Program-made: the position numbers and the translations under genes
Shown here: one piece after another, positions 1 to 7,975 of the stretch
Numbering within the stretch: the first letter of the stretch is position 1
How the letters are laid out: every line of letters starts with the position of its first letter
Notes under the pieces: model-generated
Told to the model about the DNA's origin: nothing
What the model saw: only the letters and a program-made list of their open reading frames with translations
The model's database searches: none
DNA from: Sulfurimonas sp.
GTDB taxonomy: Bacteria > Campylobacterota > Campylobacteria > Campylobacterales > Sulfurimonadaceae
DNA length: 29,362 bases
Reading direction: 5' to 3'
NCBI RefSeq assembly: GCF_023229105.1
Contig: NZ_JALNZY010000021.1
Location: 1 to 29,362, forward strand

Positions 1-22
1 TTGAAAAGTAGAATGTTTTAAG

Positions 23-97
23 TGGTGACCCCGAGGAGAATTGAACTCCTGTAACATGGATGAAAACCATGGATCCTTACCGCTAGACGACGGGGCC
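23..97 (-). tRNA. tRNA-Glu (anticodon UUC)
   Basis: A complete cloverleaf reads on the minus strand. The acceptor stem pairs GGCCCCG (97 to 91) with CGGGGTC, followed by discriminator A and an encoded CCA (25 to 23). The anticodon arm has stem CATGG/CCATG around loop TTTTCAT, which places anticodon TTC for glutamate. The T arm carries the usual GTTCAATTC-type loop. It lies downstream of the response regulator on the same strand but has its own -10 element. Confidence 0.97.
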
Positions 98-125
98 ACT
101 TTTCGGTTTTATTTACCGAGCCGAA

Positions 126-131
126 ATTATA
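126..131 (-). promoter_or_regulatory. -10 element of tRNA-Glu
   Basis: The minus strand reads TATATAAT here, a perfect TATAAT. It would start transcription about 20 nt before the mature tRNA 5' end. No strong -35 is visible, which is normal for Campylobacterota sigma-70 promoters. Confidence 0.6.
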
Positions 132-188
132 TAGATTTATATCTTAATAAAATATAAAACTGCATAAACTCGGCTAATAATTAAAGAT

Positions 189-734
189 TTATTCGTAAAA
201 ATTACGAAGCGCTCTGATTATAACGGCATTTTTAGAGATGCTCTCAGCCTTTGCATTGTCGTTTACTACTTCATATAAATCTAATGGGAGAGAAATTGAA
301 AATGTTTTAGTCTCAATTTTCTTTTTTTTGTTAATCATAGATACAACATTTGATAAAAGCTCAATTATTTTTTTAGTATCAATAGGCTTTTGAATAAAGC
401 TGTTGACACCGACTTCAATAGATTCAGATATCTTTTCTATATCGTTGCTAGCTGAGATAACAATAATGATTTGGCTTGGATTTATTTCACGAATTTTGCG
501 TGAAAGCTCTATCCCGTCCATTCCAGCCATAATAATGTCTACAAAAACAATATCTGGAGCTGATTTTGAATAAGCTTCTAGAGCCTCTTTTCCATCAAAA
601 CATGACTTCACATTAGAGAAAAAGTTTTTAAAAGTAGAACTGAGCAGTTCGTTAGCCACTTTTTCATCTTCTACAACCATGGCAGTTAGTTTTTTTGTTT
701 CTTCCGTTAATTGAACTAAATCTACATTTGACAT
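189..734 (-). CDS. response regulator: CheY-like receiver with C-terminal ribbon-helix-helix-like domain
   Basis: This 181-aa cytoplasmic signalling protein has a receiver domain at about residues 17-132. It shows the acidic pair E22/D23, phospho-acceptor D66 (in FVDIIMAGMDG), S94 in the switch position and K116 (QKP). After a lysine-rich linker (135-139), residues 143-181 read TFSISLPLDLYEVV... and have the pattern of a ribbon-helix-helix DNA-binding domain (short beta strand then two helices, as in the CopG/Arc class). Most DNA-binding response regulators instead end in a winged helix or LuxR helix. The start has an AAAGGA ribosome site 7 nt upstream and a TATAAT about 35 nt upstream. No histidine kinase is adjacent, so the signal is unknown. 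The receiver call is firm; the RHH call rests on pattern only. A short inverted repeat (192-208, TTCGTAA/TTACGAA) overlaps the last codons. Confidence 0.88.
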   Translation of the reverse strand: MSNVDLVQLTEETKKLTAMVVEDEKVANELLSSTFKNFFSNVKSCFDGKEALEAYSKSAPDIVFVDIIMAGMDGIELSRKIREINPSQIIIVISASNDIEKISESIEVGVNSFIQKPIDTKKIIELLSNVVSMINKKKKIETKTFSISLPLDLYEVVNDNAKAESISKNAVIIRALRNFYE

Positions 735-767
735 AATAAAATCCTTTGTTTACTTAAAATATAGCGA

Positions 768-773
768 ATTATA
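768..773 (-). promoter_or_regulatory. -10 element of the response regulator gene
   Basis: The minus strand reads TGATATAATTCGC, a perfect TATAAT. It gives a leader of roughly 27 nt that carries the AAAGGA ribosome site. Confidence 0.55.
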
Positions 774-851
774 TCAGACTTTTTGGTAACAAATCAAACA
801 AATTATAATTAAATCGAATTGAAACATAACCAAAAAGCACAAAACAGGGCA

Positions 852-1061
852 TTATGAGCCATGTTTTTTAAATGTTTCAAGCCATGCTAAATCAGACTCC
901 TTAGAGGACTCTTTTTGAGTTAATAAGGAATCTATGATGCTTATAAGAGTGTTTCTATCCATAAACTCTAATAATTCTGGGTTTATTGATGTTTTTTCTA
1001 TTCCCTCATAACTGTTAAGCAGGTTTTGAATATCTAGTATTAGTTGCTCTTTTGTACTCAT
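852..1061 (-). CDS. small protein of unknown function (69 aa)
   Basis: A 69-aa acidic, leucine-rich protein with no signal peptide, membrane segment or cysteine, so probably cytoplasmic and helical. I do not recognise a family. It has an ATG start, but the upstream ribosome site is weak (only a GAGAAAA tract). A TATAAT lies on the minus strand at 1129-1124. The gene has its own promoter region, is followed after 117 bp by the response regulator on the same strand, and is divergent from the efflux operon. Its composition resembles its neighbours and no overlapping gene competes, which favours a real gene over a chance ORF. Confidence 0.6.
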   Translation of the reverse strand: MSTKEQLILDIQNLLNSYEGIEKTSINPELLEFMDRNTLISIIDSLLTQKESSKESDLAWLETFKKHGS

Positions 1062-1123
1062 TATGATTTTCTCGTTTTTATATTTTAGTTGCAGAAGTGT
1101 ATTGAAATAATTCTGTAACTATG

Positions 1124-1129
1124 ATTATA
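1124..1129 (-). promoter_or_regulatory. candidate -10 element of the 69-aa protein gene
   Basis: The minus strand reads TTTATAATCATAG (TATAAT), about 60 nt upstream of the ATG at 1061. There is no clear -35. Confidence 0.4.
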
Positions 1130-1201
1130 AAATTTTAAAATAATCTTTATTATAAATATCTAAATTGCATGCTGTTAACAATCATATATTAAAATGTGTG
1201 T

Positions 1202-1516
1202 ATGAATTTAAAAAAAATATGTTCCTTATTGCTGCTGTTTGCAATAAGCTTTTCATTGGCACATGATTGTACTTTTATAACTTTAAAAAAAGATCATCAT
1301 TTTGGAGTTGAGTCTGCTTTAGACAAGTTTGCTGCCTCTGATTCAAATAAAGATAAATTAATAGACGATATTCATGCCAAATATCACGCTATGGATATAG
1401 GTCTGACCAAAATACCTTCTTTTGCCGATACAAAAAAGATAAAATCAATTTTTAAGCTCAATGAAACACTACTATCTTATAAATCTTTTAATTTTTTCAA
1501 ACCTCCTATCGTATAA
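1202..1516 (+). CDS. small secreted protein at the head of the metal/RND efflux operon
   Basis: A 104-aa protein starting MNLKKICSLLLLFAISFSLA, a clear signal peptide with a likely cut before HDC. The mature part has several histidines near its start and middle (HDC, DHH, HAKYH), which would suit metal binding, but no named domain is recognised. The frame is also open from a GTG at 1196; the ATG at 1202 is preferred because the signal peptide starts there. No good ribosome site precedes either start, and a TATATT at 1185-1190 sits so close that the message may be nearly leaderless. It lies 91 bp before the TolC-like gene on the same strand, so it is probably transcribed with the efflux genes and acts in the periplasm. 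The function is inferred from context only. Confidence 0.65.
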   Translation: MNLKKICSLLLLFAISFSLAHDCTFITLKKDHHFGVESALDKFAASDSNKDKLIDDIHAKYHAMDIGLTKIPSFADTKKIKSIFKLNETLLSYKSFNFFKPPIV

Positions 1517-1607
1517 TCCCTCTTAACAATCACAACATAAAGTAAAAATAAAACTCTAATTGTATTAAATAGATAACAGTAGAGAAAAATTAAAATAAGG
1601 AACATAA

Positions 1608-2804
1608 TTGCGACTAATACTACTCTTACTTGTTTGTAATATATTTTTACAAGCATCAGATATAAGCTTGGATGAAATAGTGCAAAAATTAAAAAATGAG
1701 CACCCGATGGCAAAGTCTATTAAAGCTTATGAAGCTGCATATAGTGCTGAGAATAGGGCGATTTCATCAAACAAAGCACTTCAGTTAACTACTGAAGGAG
1801 CGTATGCTAAGCCGGATTTAGATTTAGATAGTTCAGGTTTTGAGTATAGCATCGGGGTGGAGCAAAATTTTCTTAACCCTAGCGTCAAAAAGAGCATCTT
1901 AAAATCTAATCGTTATCAAAATGATGCCCAGATATTAATTCTAAAGCATGATTTTTTACTTCTTCAAAACGATGTACGTCTTTTGTACCATATTAATTGT
2001 CTTGATAAAAAAGCGATTTTGCAGTACAAAGAGTCTTATCTTGCGTTTGAAACCCTATATATGAAAAAAGAAAAAGCATATCAATATGGTGAAATATCTA
2101 AAAAAGAGCTTCTGCAGCTTCAAATTGAGCTAGAGCGTCTTAAGGGTAATTTTAACTATTATCAGAGCCAAGTGAAAGCTTCTCGTGATGCTTTGGAGTC
2201 TAAAATTCTTATGCCAATGTTTAAAGATAATGCGTTATCTTGTACAGATACATACCCAGTTGTAGAAAATTTGTTTTTTAACATTGCGCAAGAATCTATG
2301 ATAGAAGAGTCTTTAGATAAAAAAATCCTGAGCCTAAAGAGTGATTTTAATAGATATGAGAAACCGTTTGATTCTTTTACCTTCTCTGCCGCATTTAAAA
2401 ATGAGATTGACACAAAAAGATATGTCGTTGGACTGTCCGTTCCGCTTAATTTTACAAGCTCCTTTAATGAAGAGAGCCGAGCAGTTGCTTTGAATAAAAA
2501 AAGTGCGCTAGAGTATGAAAAGCAGAAGTTGAAACTAACAAGAGAATCTGAAATTACACTTTTACAAAAACAGCTCTCTCAGGCTTTTCAAAGCACCGAG
2601 CTTGTTGCATCTATATTAAAACGATATGAAAACGAGCTTATGCCGCTAGTTGAGAGAGGATATCGCCTTGGAGAGGACTCGGCTATTGAGTACCTAATGA
2701 GCCAAAGAGATATGTGGATGTATAAAAAAGATCTTATACAACATTACAAAAAATATTATGAAATACTATTTAGATTATATAATGTTTTGCAAATCAAGGA
2801 TTAA
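1608..2804 (+). CDS. TolC/CusC-like outer-membrane efflux protein
   Basis: A 398-aa outer-membrane channel component of a tripartite efflux pump. Residues 1-16 (MRLILLLLVCNIFLQA) form a signal peptide. The rest is long, charged, heptad-like helix typical of the TolC family, including the stretches around residues 125-200 and 300-395. It is slightly shorter than most TolC homologues (about 420-480 aa). The start is TTG, supported by AAGGA at 1597-1601, 6 nt upstream; no ATG in this frame keeps the signal peptide. The adaptor gene starts 2 bp after its stop, and the RND pump overlaps the adaptor by 1 nt, so the three form one operon. The family call rests on overall pattern and on the two partner genes. 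Confidence 0.85.
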   Translation: MRLILLLLVCNIFLQASDISLDEIVQKLKNEHPMAKSIKAYEAAYSAENRAISSNKALQLTTEGAYAKPDLDLDSSGFEYSIGVEQNFLNPSVKKSILKSNRYQNDAQILILKHDFLLLQNDVRLLYHINCLDKKAILQYKESYLAFETLYMKKEKAYQYGEISKKELLQLQIELERLKGNFNYYQSQVKASRDALESKILMPMFKDNALSCTDTYPVVENLFFNIAQESMIEESLDKKILSLKSDFNRYEKPFDSFTFSAAFKNEIDTKRYVVGLSVPLNFTSSFNEESRAVALNKKSALEYEKQKLKLTRESEITLLQKQLSQAFQSTELVASILKRYENELMPLVERGYRLGEDSAIEYLMSQRDMWMYKKDLIQHYKKYYEILFRLYNVLQIKD

Positions 2805-2806
2805 TT

Positions 2807-3874
2807 ATGAAAAAACAGATTTTTTTACAACTGCTGCTGAGCATCTCACTTTTAGCAGAAATAACATTAAGCACAGAAGATGAGAGAAATTGGCATATTG
2901 AAACAGCCGTGGGCAAAGAGGTTGCTTATGTGCCTATCGGGGAGTATATGACAACGGTTACTATCCCGCCAAATCTTTTGCATACTCTGTCTGTTCCTTA
3001 TGAGGCGCAGATTGTTCAGTTAAACAAAGTAAGTTTTGACATGGTTAAAAAAGGTGACTCTTTGGCTCTATTAACGGCAACAGAGTGGGTCGAAGCACAA
3101 AGAAAAGTAATTGCGGATACAATAGAATTAATACATCATGAACATTTAGCGCAAAGAAATGCTAAGCTTTGCAAGGAGGAGATTATTGCTCAAAAGGAGT
3201 GCACAAAAGCAGATGCAGAAGTTAAGAGTGACAAAATCAAGCTCTTAGCATCAAAAACATTGCTTAAAGCATACGGTGCAAGCGATAGTATGATAGAGAC
3301 TTTATATGAGAAACTGACTATTTTCCCAAATATGGAGCTAAAATCTCCCGTAAAAGGCTCTTTGCTTCATGTCAATATTCAACCCGGAAAGAGCGTATCG
3401 CCTTCAAGTGCTCTTTTTGTTATAAAGCTAGATGGGGCAAACTGGCTAGAGAGTAATTTACCTAGAGCCATTGCTTCTAGGCTCAACTTATCTAAAGAGA
3501 TAGTTATAACAATTGATGAAAAAGATATAAAATCAAAACTACTGCATATGTCGCCAGTGCTTGATCCGTTTAATCAAACAAGATATGCTCGCTTTTCTCT
3601 GCCTCAAGACTCAGAGCTATTAGCAGGTCTTAGAACAAAGGCGAAGATTAGCATCAAAGAGAGAGCTTTTCTTGTCAATAAAAAATCGGTAGTCCAAGAT
3701 AAAGGCAGAACTATAGTTTTTATAAAAAAAGGACAGCTCTATAGGGCAGAGGAGGTAAATGTTATTTCTGAAGATAAAGATACATGTTACCTTGCTTATA
3801 ATAAGGTACTAAGTGAACCTATTGTAATTGGTGCAACAAGCATATTACAAAATATGCTACAAAAAGGCGACTAA
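2807..3874 (+). CDS. RND efflux periplasmic adaptor (membrane-fusion protein, CusB/CzcB type)
   Basis: A 355-aa periplasmic adaptor that links the inner-membrane RND pump to the outer-membrane channel. The N-terminal signal peptide is MKKQIFLQLLLSISLLA. The two halves of the barrel-sandwich (lipoyl-like) domain are visible as VPYEAQIVQLN (about 65-75) and LKSPVKGSLLHVNIQPGKSV (about 179-198). Between them is a helical hairpin rich in K and E, and a beta-barrel follows (ARFSLPQDSELLAGLRTKAKI). No methionine-rich metal-binding N-terminus like that of E. coli CusB is seen, so the substrate cannot be read from this protein. The stop codon overlaps the pump start (TAATG). Confidence 0.88.
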   Translation: MKKQIFLQLLLSISLLAEITLSTEDERNWHIETAVGKEVAYVPIGEYMTTVTIPPNLLHTLSVPYEAQIVQLNKVSFDMVKKGDSLALLTATEWVEAQRKVIADTIELIHHEHLAQRNAKLCKEEIIAQKECTKADAEVKSDKIKLLASKTLLKAYGASDSMIETLYEKLTIFPNMELKSPVKGSLLHVNIQPGKSVSPSSALFVIKLDGANWLESNLPRAIASRLNLSKEIVITIDEKDIKSKLLHMSPVLDPFNQTRYARFSLPQDSELLAGLRTKAKISIKERAFLVNKKSVVQDKGRTIVFIKKGQLYRAEEVNVISEDKDTCYLAYNKVLSEPIVIGATSILQNMLQKGD

Positions 3875-6800
3875 TGGATAAGATTATCTCATTTATGCTT
3901 TCGCAGCGGCTTTTTGTATCTCTGCTAGCTCTTGTCATACTGGGTTTTGGCATTAAATCATACAATGAACTCCCGGTAGATGCATTTCCGGACATTTCCC
4001 CTACTCAAGTAAAGATTATAATGAAATCAAGCGGGATGACACCGGATGAAGTTGAATCACGCATCATAATTCCAGTTGAGATGGGAATGCTAGGTATCGC
4101 GCATCAGACTATGATGCGCTCAACTGCCAAATATGGCATTTGTGATATTACTATTGACTTCGAAGATAAAACTGATATCTACTGGGCGCGTCAGCAGGTC
4201 AATGAACGATTAAATTCAATTATGAATGATTTGCCAAAAAATCTAGAAGGAGGACTCGCGCCTATTAGTACGCCTCTGAGTGAAATTTTGATGTTTACGG
4301 TTGAGTCTGACACGCTTGATTTAACACAAAAGCGTTCTTTGCTGGACTGGGTTATTTCACCAAAAATTCGTTCTGTGAGCGGAGTTGCAGAGGTTAATAC
4401 CCTAGGCGGAAAAGTTAAGACTTATGAAGTAACGCCAAATATTGAAGCTATGCGCACATATGGAATAACTCTGACTCAAATTATGGATGCTCTGCAAAAA
4501 AATAATCTAAATGATGGAGCAGGGCGTGTTACTCAGGGCGTAGAGGGTATTTTGGTTCGTAGTGTAGGCAGGGTTGATGATATAGAAGATATAAGCAAGA
4601 TAAGCGTTGCATCAGTTAACGGTAAAGTTATTAATATAAATGATGTAGCAAATATACATGTAGGTAGTCTCACGCGTGCAGGATTTTCCACAAAAAACGG
4701 GCAGGGCGAGGCAGTTCAGGGAGTTGTGCTTGGATTAAAAGGCTCCAATACACAAAAAGTGCTAGAGCTAGTAAAACTTGAACTCCTAGAGATGCAAGAA
4801 ACACTTCCAAGCGGAACAAAGATTGACATCTTTTACGATCGTTCCACTCTTGTAAATCTTGCGACAAAGAGTGTAAAAAACGCTCTTTTTGAAGCAGGTG
4901 TACTTATTATAATTGTACTTTTGCTTATGCTGGGAAATTTTGCTTCTGCTTTAAGTGTTGCGATTATTTTACCGTTTGCCTTATTAATGAGTTTTATTGC
5001 AATGGAGTATTTTGGACTTAGTGCCAATTTGATGAGCTTAGGCGGTCTTGCCATAGCCGTTGGAATACTTGTAGATTCGGCTGTTGTTATGGTTGAGCAT
5101 ATTACGGCGGAACTTGGAAATACAAAATATAAAAAGCATACTAAAATAGATATTATTTATAAAGCGGCAGTTGAGATGGCACCTTCCATCATTACGGGTG
5201 TTCTTATCATCATTATTGTTTTTATCCCATTGCTGACACTAGAGGGTTTAGAGGGAAAACTCTTTAAACCTGTAGCGCTTAGTATAGTATTTGCTCTTTT
5301 TAGCTCACTCATACTTGCACTTACTCTTATCCCTGTATTTAGTTCTTTTATCATGAAAGTGCGTCCTGACAAAGAACCGTGGCTAATCAAAGTCTTGTTA
5401 AAGCTATATAAACCTTCACTTGATTTTGCGATTAAGCACACTGCAGCGGTGTTTGTGAGTGTTGTATTGTTATTTTTTGGTTCACTGTATCTTGCTTCAA
5501 AGACAGGTAAAGCGTTTATGCCAACAATGGACGAGGGCACTTTGATAGCGATGATAGAATCACTACCGTCAATATCTCTTGAAGAGAGTATAGAGTTAAA
5601 TAAAAAAATTCAGACAAAGCTTATGGCAGATGTACCTGAGATAAGCTCTATAATTGCACGTACAGGCACTGATGAGTTAGGGCTTGATCCAATGAGCCTT
5701 AATGATACAGACACGTTCTTTATTTTAAAGCCGATGAAGGAGTGGAGAGTTCCCTCTAAGGATTGGGTAAAAGATCAGATTAGAAAATCTCTTGATAGTT
5801 TGGTTGGTATAGAGTATGTGTTTACACAGCCGATAGAGATGCGTGTATCTGAGATGCTAACTGGTGTACGCGGAGATTTGGCTATAGATATTTTTGGCAG
5901 CAATCATGATGAGCTAGAGCGCATTGCAGGAGAAATAAAGAGTATTCTTGAGCAGATTCCAGGCAATAGCGATGTGTACAAAAAAAGTAATGAAGGAATT
6001 CAATACTTTGAGCTTAGTTTTAATCAGCAGGCTCTAGGCTACTATGGATTAACGGAACGTGAGATTGCTACCTTTATGAAGACGATGATCACGGGTATAG
6101 AAGTCGGTATTGTTCAAGAGGGGATGCGTCGTATAAAGTTAATGCTAAAAGGAGAAGATCTGTTTAACAGATCACTTCACTCACTTGAGAAACTTTATTA
6201 TGTTTTAGCAGACGGTACAAGTGTTCCTCTTGCTGATTTTGTAACATTTGAAAAAACTACAGGCCCAGTACAGATAACACATGAAAACGGCTACCGTAAA
6301 ACAGTTGTGCAAAGTAATGTTGAAGGACGAGACTTGGTAGGGTTCGTTGAAGAGGCAAAAGAGAGAATAGAAAAAGAGATAAAAATGCCTGCGGGCTACT
6401 ATGTAACTTATGGGGGAGAGTTTGAAAATCAACAACGTGCAGCAAGTAAGCTGATGGTAATAGTTCCGATTGCACTTTTTTTGATATTTATACTACTTTT
6501 TGTTTCATTTAACTCCATAACACAAGCCATATTTGTTATGATAAATGTTCCGCTAGCTCTTATTGGAGGTTTTGCCGGACTTTATTTTAGTGGTGAGTAT
6601 ATCTCTGTACCGGCATCAGTCGGCTTTATTGCGCTTCTTGGTATTGCGGTACTTAATGGAGTTGTACTAGTGAACTACTTTAATTATCTAGTTAAAAATG
6701 GCTATAAAATCATAGATGCTGTACGCGAAGGTACCACAAAACGGTTCCGTCCTGTTCTTATGACAGCCACGATTGCCGCGCTTGGCTTGTTGCCGCTGCT

Positions 6801-6936
6801 CTTTGCTACTGGTCCTGGATCTGAGATTCAAAAACCACTTGCTATAGTTGTAATTAACGGTTTAATAAGCTCAACACTTTTAACTTTGATTATATTGCCG
6901 CTTCTTTATCTTAAGTTCACTAAGCCGTTTAAATAA
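3874..6936 (+). CDS. RND efflux pump, heavy-metal (CusA/CzcA) subfamily
   Basis: A 1020-aa inner-membrane proton-driven transporter of the usual HME-RND length. There is a membrane helix at about 9-29, a large periplasmic porter loop, a helix block at about 335-500, a second loop and a final block at about 860-1015. Family hallmarks are PVDAFPDISPTQVKI near the start, FTQPIEMRVSEMLTGVRGDLAI in the second loop and the TM4 motif GGLAIAVGILVDSAVVMVEH. In that motif D401 and E408 would relay protons. Most relatives have VEN where this has VEH (H409). Metal efflux (Cu/Ag or Co/Zn/Cd class) is the best guess; the motif variant does not settle which ion, and another substrate is possible. It is the last gene of the operon. 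Confidence 0.92.
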   Translation: MDKIISFMLSQRLFVSLLALVILGFGIKSYNELPVDAFPDISPTQVKIIMKSSGMTPDEVESRIIIPVEMGMLGIAHQTMMRSTAKYGICDITIDFEDKTDIYWARQQVNERLNSIMNDLPKNLEGGLAPISTPLSEILMFTVESDTLDLTQKRSLLDWVISPKIRSVSGVAEVNTLGGKVKTYEVTPNIEAMRTYGITLTQIMDALQKNNLNDGAGRVTQGVEGILVRSVGRVDDIEDISKISVASVNGKVININDVANIHVGSLTRAGFSTKNGQGEAVQGVVLGLKGSNTQKVLELVKLELLEMQETLPSGTKIDIFYDRSTLVNLATKSVKNALFEAGVLIIIVLLLMLGNFASALSVAIILPFALLMSFIAMEYFGLSANLMSLGGLAIAVGILVDSAVVMVEHITAELGNTKYKKHTKIDIIYKAAVEMAPSIITGVLIIIIVFIPLLTLEGLEGKLFKPVALSIVFALFSSLILALTLIPVFSSFIMKVRPDKEPWLIKVLLKLYKPSLDFAIKHTAAVFVSVVLLFFGSLYLASKTGKAFMPTMDEGTLIAMIESLPSISLEESIELNKKIQTKLMADVPEISSIIARTGTDELGLDPMSLNDTDTFFILKPMKEWRVPSKDWVKDQIRKSLDSLVGIEYVFTQPIEMRVSEMLTGVRGDLAIDIFGSNHDELERIAGEIKSILEQIPGNSDVYKKSNEGIQYFELSFNQQALGYYGLTEREIATFMKTMITGIEVGIVQEGMRRIKLMLKGEDLFNRSLHSLEKLYYVLADGTSVPLADFVTFEKTTGPVQITHENGYRKTVVQSNVEGRDLVGFVEEAKERIEKEIKMPAGYYVTYGGEFENQQRAASKLMVIVPIALFLIFILLFVSFNSITQAIFVMINVPLALIGGFAGLYFSGEYISVPASVGFIALLGIAVLNGVVLVNYFNYLVKNGYKIIDAVREGTTKRFRPVLMTATIAALGLLPLLFATGPGSEIQKPLAIVVINGLISSTLLTLIILPLLYLKFTKPFK

Positions 6937-6957
6937 GAGTAATTTTTATTTAAACGG
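6925..6957 (+). terminator. hairpin over the stop codon of the RND pump gene
   Basis: A perfect 12-bp inverted repeat, CCGTTTAAATAA and TTATTTAAACGG, flanks a 9-nt loop. The pump stop codon is the last triplet of the left arm. No T-run follows, so it is either a weak terminator or a 3'-end stabiliser for the efflux message. Confidence 0.55.
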
Positions 6958-6968
6958 GGAGTGAATCA

Positions 6969-7186
6969 TTGCACTTTTGTTTGGCATTAAGTGCTGCAAC
7001 GCTAGTTAAGAAATATCCCGGAGGCAAATATATTGTACCCCCGGGTATCAATTTGATTTGAATCGTGCTTATGTCCAATGCTCTTTATGCGCAGTAGTAG
7101 AGGAGGCCCATAAGCCAAACGCGCAGCATCTTACTATCTCGTGCTTGATTCCTGGTAAAAAATTCTCTCCACATTGGTTAACATAA
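6969..7186 (+). pseudogene. broken short ORF in a GC-richer stretch (uncertain)
   Basis: The gap between the pump gene and the first 19-nt repeat (6958-7285) is visibly richer in G+C than its neighbours (about 40-50% over 6961-7140). A TTG at 6969 with GGGGAG 7 nt upstream opens a 30-codon frame ending at TGA 7059-7061. It contains KKYPGGKYIVPPG. The next frame is open across the same place and continues to TAA 7184-7186 (PGYQFDLNRAYVQCSLCAVV and on). One extra C in the CCCCC run at 7038-7042 would join the two into a protein of about 72 aa. No family is recognised. It may be a gene remnant, a sequencing slip or a non-coding element; nothing else gene-like is seen in this gap. Confidence 0.25.
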
Positions 7187-7285
7187 TGTAAATTCTCTTG
7201 AAAAATATTTAGATCTATTTTGCGTAAGTAAAGGGGTGTAAGTATGTAAAATTTGCATTGATATTAAAAAGTATCATTTGTGATT

Positions 7286-7304
7286 TAGGTACAGCATAAG
7301 CCGA
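7286..7304. repeat. left 19-nt repeat (attL-like copy of the rnpB 3' end)
   Basis: It reads taggtacagcataagccga. It matches 8187-8205 at 18 of 19 positions, differing at 7290 (T here, C at 8191). On the minus strand it spells the RNase P conserved CTTATGCTGT-type 3' end, but no RNase P body adjoins it. Confidence 0.8.
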
Positions 7305-7309
7305 AATAC

Positions 7310-7320
7310 TAAACCCTATA
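7310..7320. repeat. 11-nt direct repeat, left copy
   Basis: TAAACCCTATA, matching TAAGCCCTATA at 8157-8167 with one difference. It sits 5 nt inside the left 19-nt repeat. Confidence 0.4.
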
Positions 7321-7338
7321 CTGCGGAGTTTAGGACTT

Positions 7339-7376
7339 AATTGTAACAACTTTACTATTGATATACGGTTACAATT
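7339..7376. repeat. 9-bp inverted repeat near the left element end
   Basis: AATTGTAAC (7339-7347) and GTTACAATT (7368-7376) are exact reverse complements separated by 20 nt. The right arm is part of the 13-nt direct repeat shared with 8126-8138. It could be a protein-binding site. Confidence 0.5.
7364..7376. repeat. 13-nt direct repeat, left copy
   Basis: TACGGTTACAATT, identical to 8126-8138. A candidate arm-type recombinase site. Confidence 0.6.
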
Positions 7377-7439
7377 CACCACTCTACTCTTCTTGCATAT
7401 AGCTATTCTAAAAAACCCACCCCCTGTTGTCTATAAATG

Positions 7440-7455
7440 GTGTATAATCATACAC
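7440..7455 (+). promoter_or_regulatory. relBE-type promoter overlapped by a palindromic operator
   Basis: A perfect palindrome GTGTAT-aatc-ATACAC covers the -10 sequence TATAAT (7443-7448). The ribosome site AAGGAG follows at 7462-7467, 6 nt before the antitoxin ATG. RHH antitoxins typically bind such palindromes and repress their own operon, so autoregulation is likely. Confidence 0.7.
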
Positions 7456-7473
7456 ATAAATAAGGAGTGACAA

Positions 7474-7689
7474 ATGAATACAGTTAGACTAAACATTACA
7501 TTACCTGCTTCAGTAAATGAAGATATGAATCGTTATGCTAAAGAATTAAATGAAAAGAAAAGTCATATCATTTCTTCTGCTCTTGATATGTATTTTGATT
7601 ATTTAGATATTAGAGTAGCAGAGAAAAGACTTAATGATAATGAACCTACCATTTCTATGGAAGAAATGCGCAAAGAATTAGGGCTTTAA
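7474..7689 (+). CDS. ribbon-helix-helix antitoxin (RelB/ParD-like)
   Basis: A 71-aa protein. The N-terminus VRLNITLPASVNEDMNRYAK has the alternating beta strand and first helix of a ribbon-helix-helix domain, and a second helix follows (KSHIISSALDMYFDYL). The C-terminal tail (EPTISMEEMRKELGL) is the kind of segment that wraps and neutralises a RelE-fold toxin. It should both repress the operon through the palindrome over its promoter and block the toxin encoded 1 bp downstream. ATG start with AAGGAG 6 nt upstream. The pair lies inside the repeat-bounded segment next to rnpB, consistent with cargo of a mobile element. Confidence 0.88.
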   Translation: MNTVRLNITLPASVNEDMNRYAKELNEKKSHIISSALDMYFDYLDIRVAEKRLNDNEPTISMEEMRKELGL

Positions 7690-7690
7690 T

Positions 7691-7975
7691 TTGTATATTA
7701 TTGAATTTTTTAATTCTGCTAAAAAAGATTTAAAATTAATAGATATACAAAATCAAGCTTTTATACTTGATTCTCTTGAAGAGTTCGCACAAAGTTTTTC
7801 TTTTACTAATGAAAAATCACTTATGCACTCTGGTAAGATAAAAAAGCTCAAAGGTCAGAAAGAGATACTTTATCGCTTAAAACTTCGTTCTTATCGTGTT
7901 ATTTATAAAAAATATGAAGATAAACTTGTTATTTTGGTTTTACATGTAACTACTCGTGAAGGTGCTTATAAATAG
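7691..7975 (+). CDS. RelE/ParE-superfamily toxin
   Basis: A 94-aa basic protein of usual RelE-fold length. It shows the family pattern YIIEFFNSAKKDLKLID at the start, then KIKKLKGQKEILYRLKLRSYRVIYKKYED and a C-terminal LVLHVTTREGAYK, matching the K-LKG, R-YRVIY and R-YK signatures of RelE-like ribosome-dependent mRNA endonucleases. The related ParE fold poisons gyrase instead; the LKG...YRVIY...YK pattern favours RelE but does not prove it. The start is TTG, 1 bp after the antitoxin stop, implying translational coupling and lower expression than the antitoxin. The next ATG is at codon 45, too late to keep the fold. It looks intact. Confidence 0.85.
   Translation: MYIIEFFNSAKKDLKLIDIQNQAFILDSLEEFAQSFSFTNEKSLMHSGKIKKLKGQKEILYRLKLRSYRVIYKKYEDKLVILVLHVTTREGAYK

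Noticed and set aside
23..97. tRNA-Glu as an integration site
   Set aside because: No second copy of the tRNA 3' end was seen in the window and no integrase lies nearby.
1477..1713. Minus-strand frame of 78 codons with membrane-like sequence
   Set aside because: It lies antisense to the well-supported start of the TolC-like gene and the end of the small secreted protein and has no ribosome site of note.
7107..7117. A third partial copy of the rnpB-end repeat (CATAAGCC at 7109-7116)
   Set aside because: Only 8 nt match without the flanking bases, which is too short to separate from chance.
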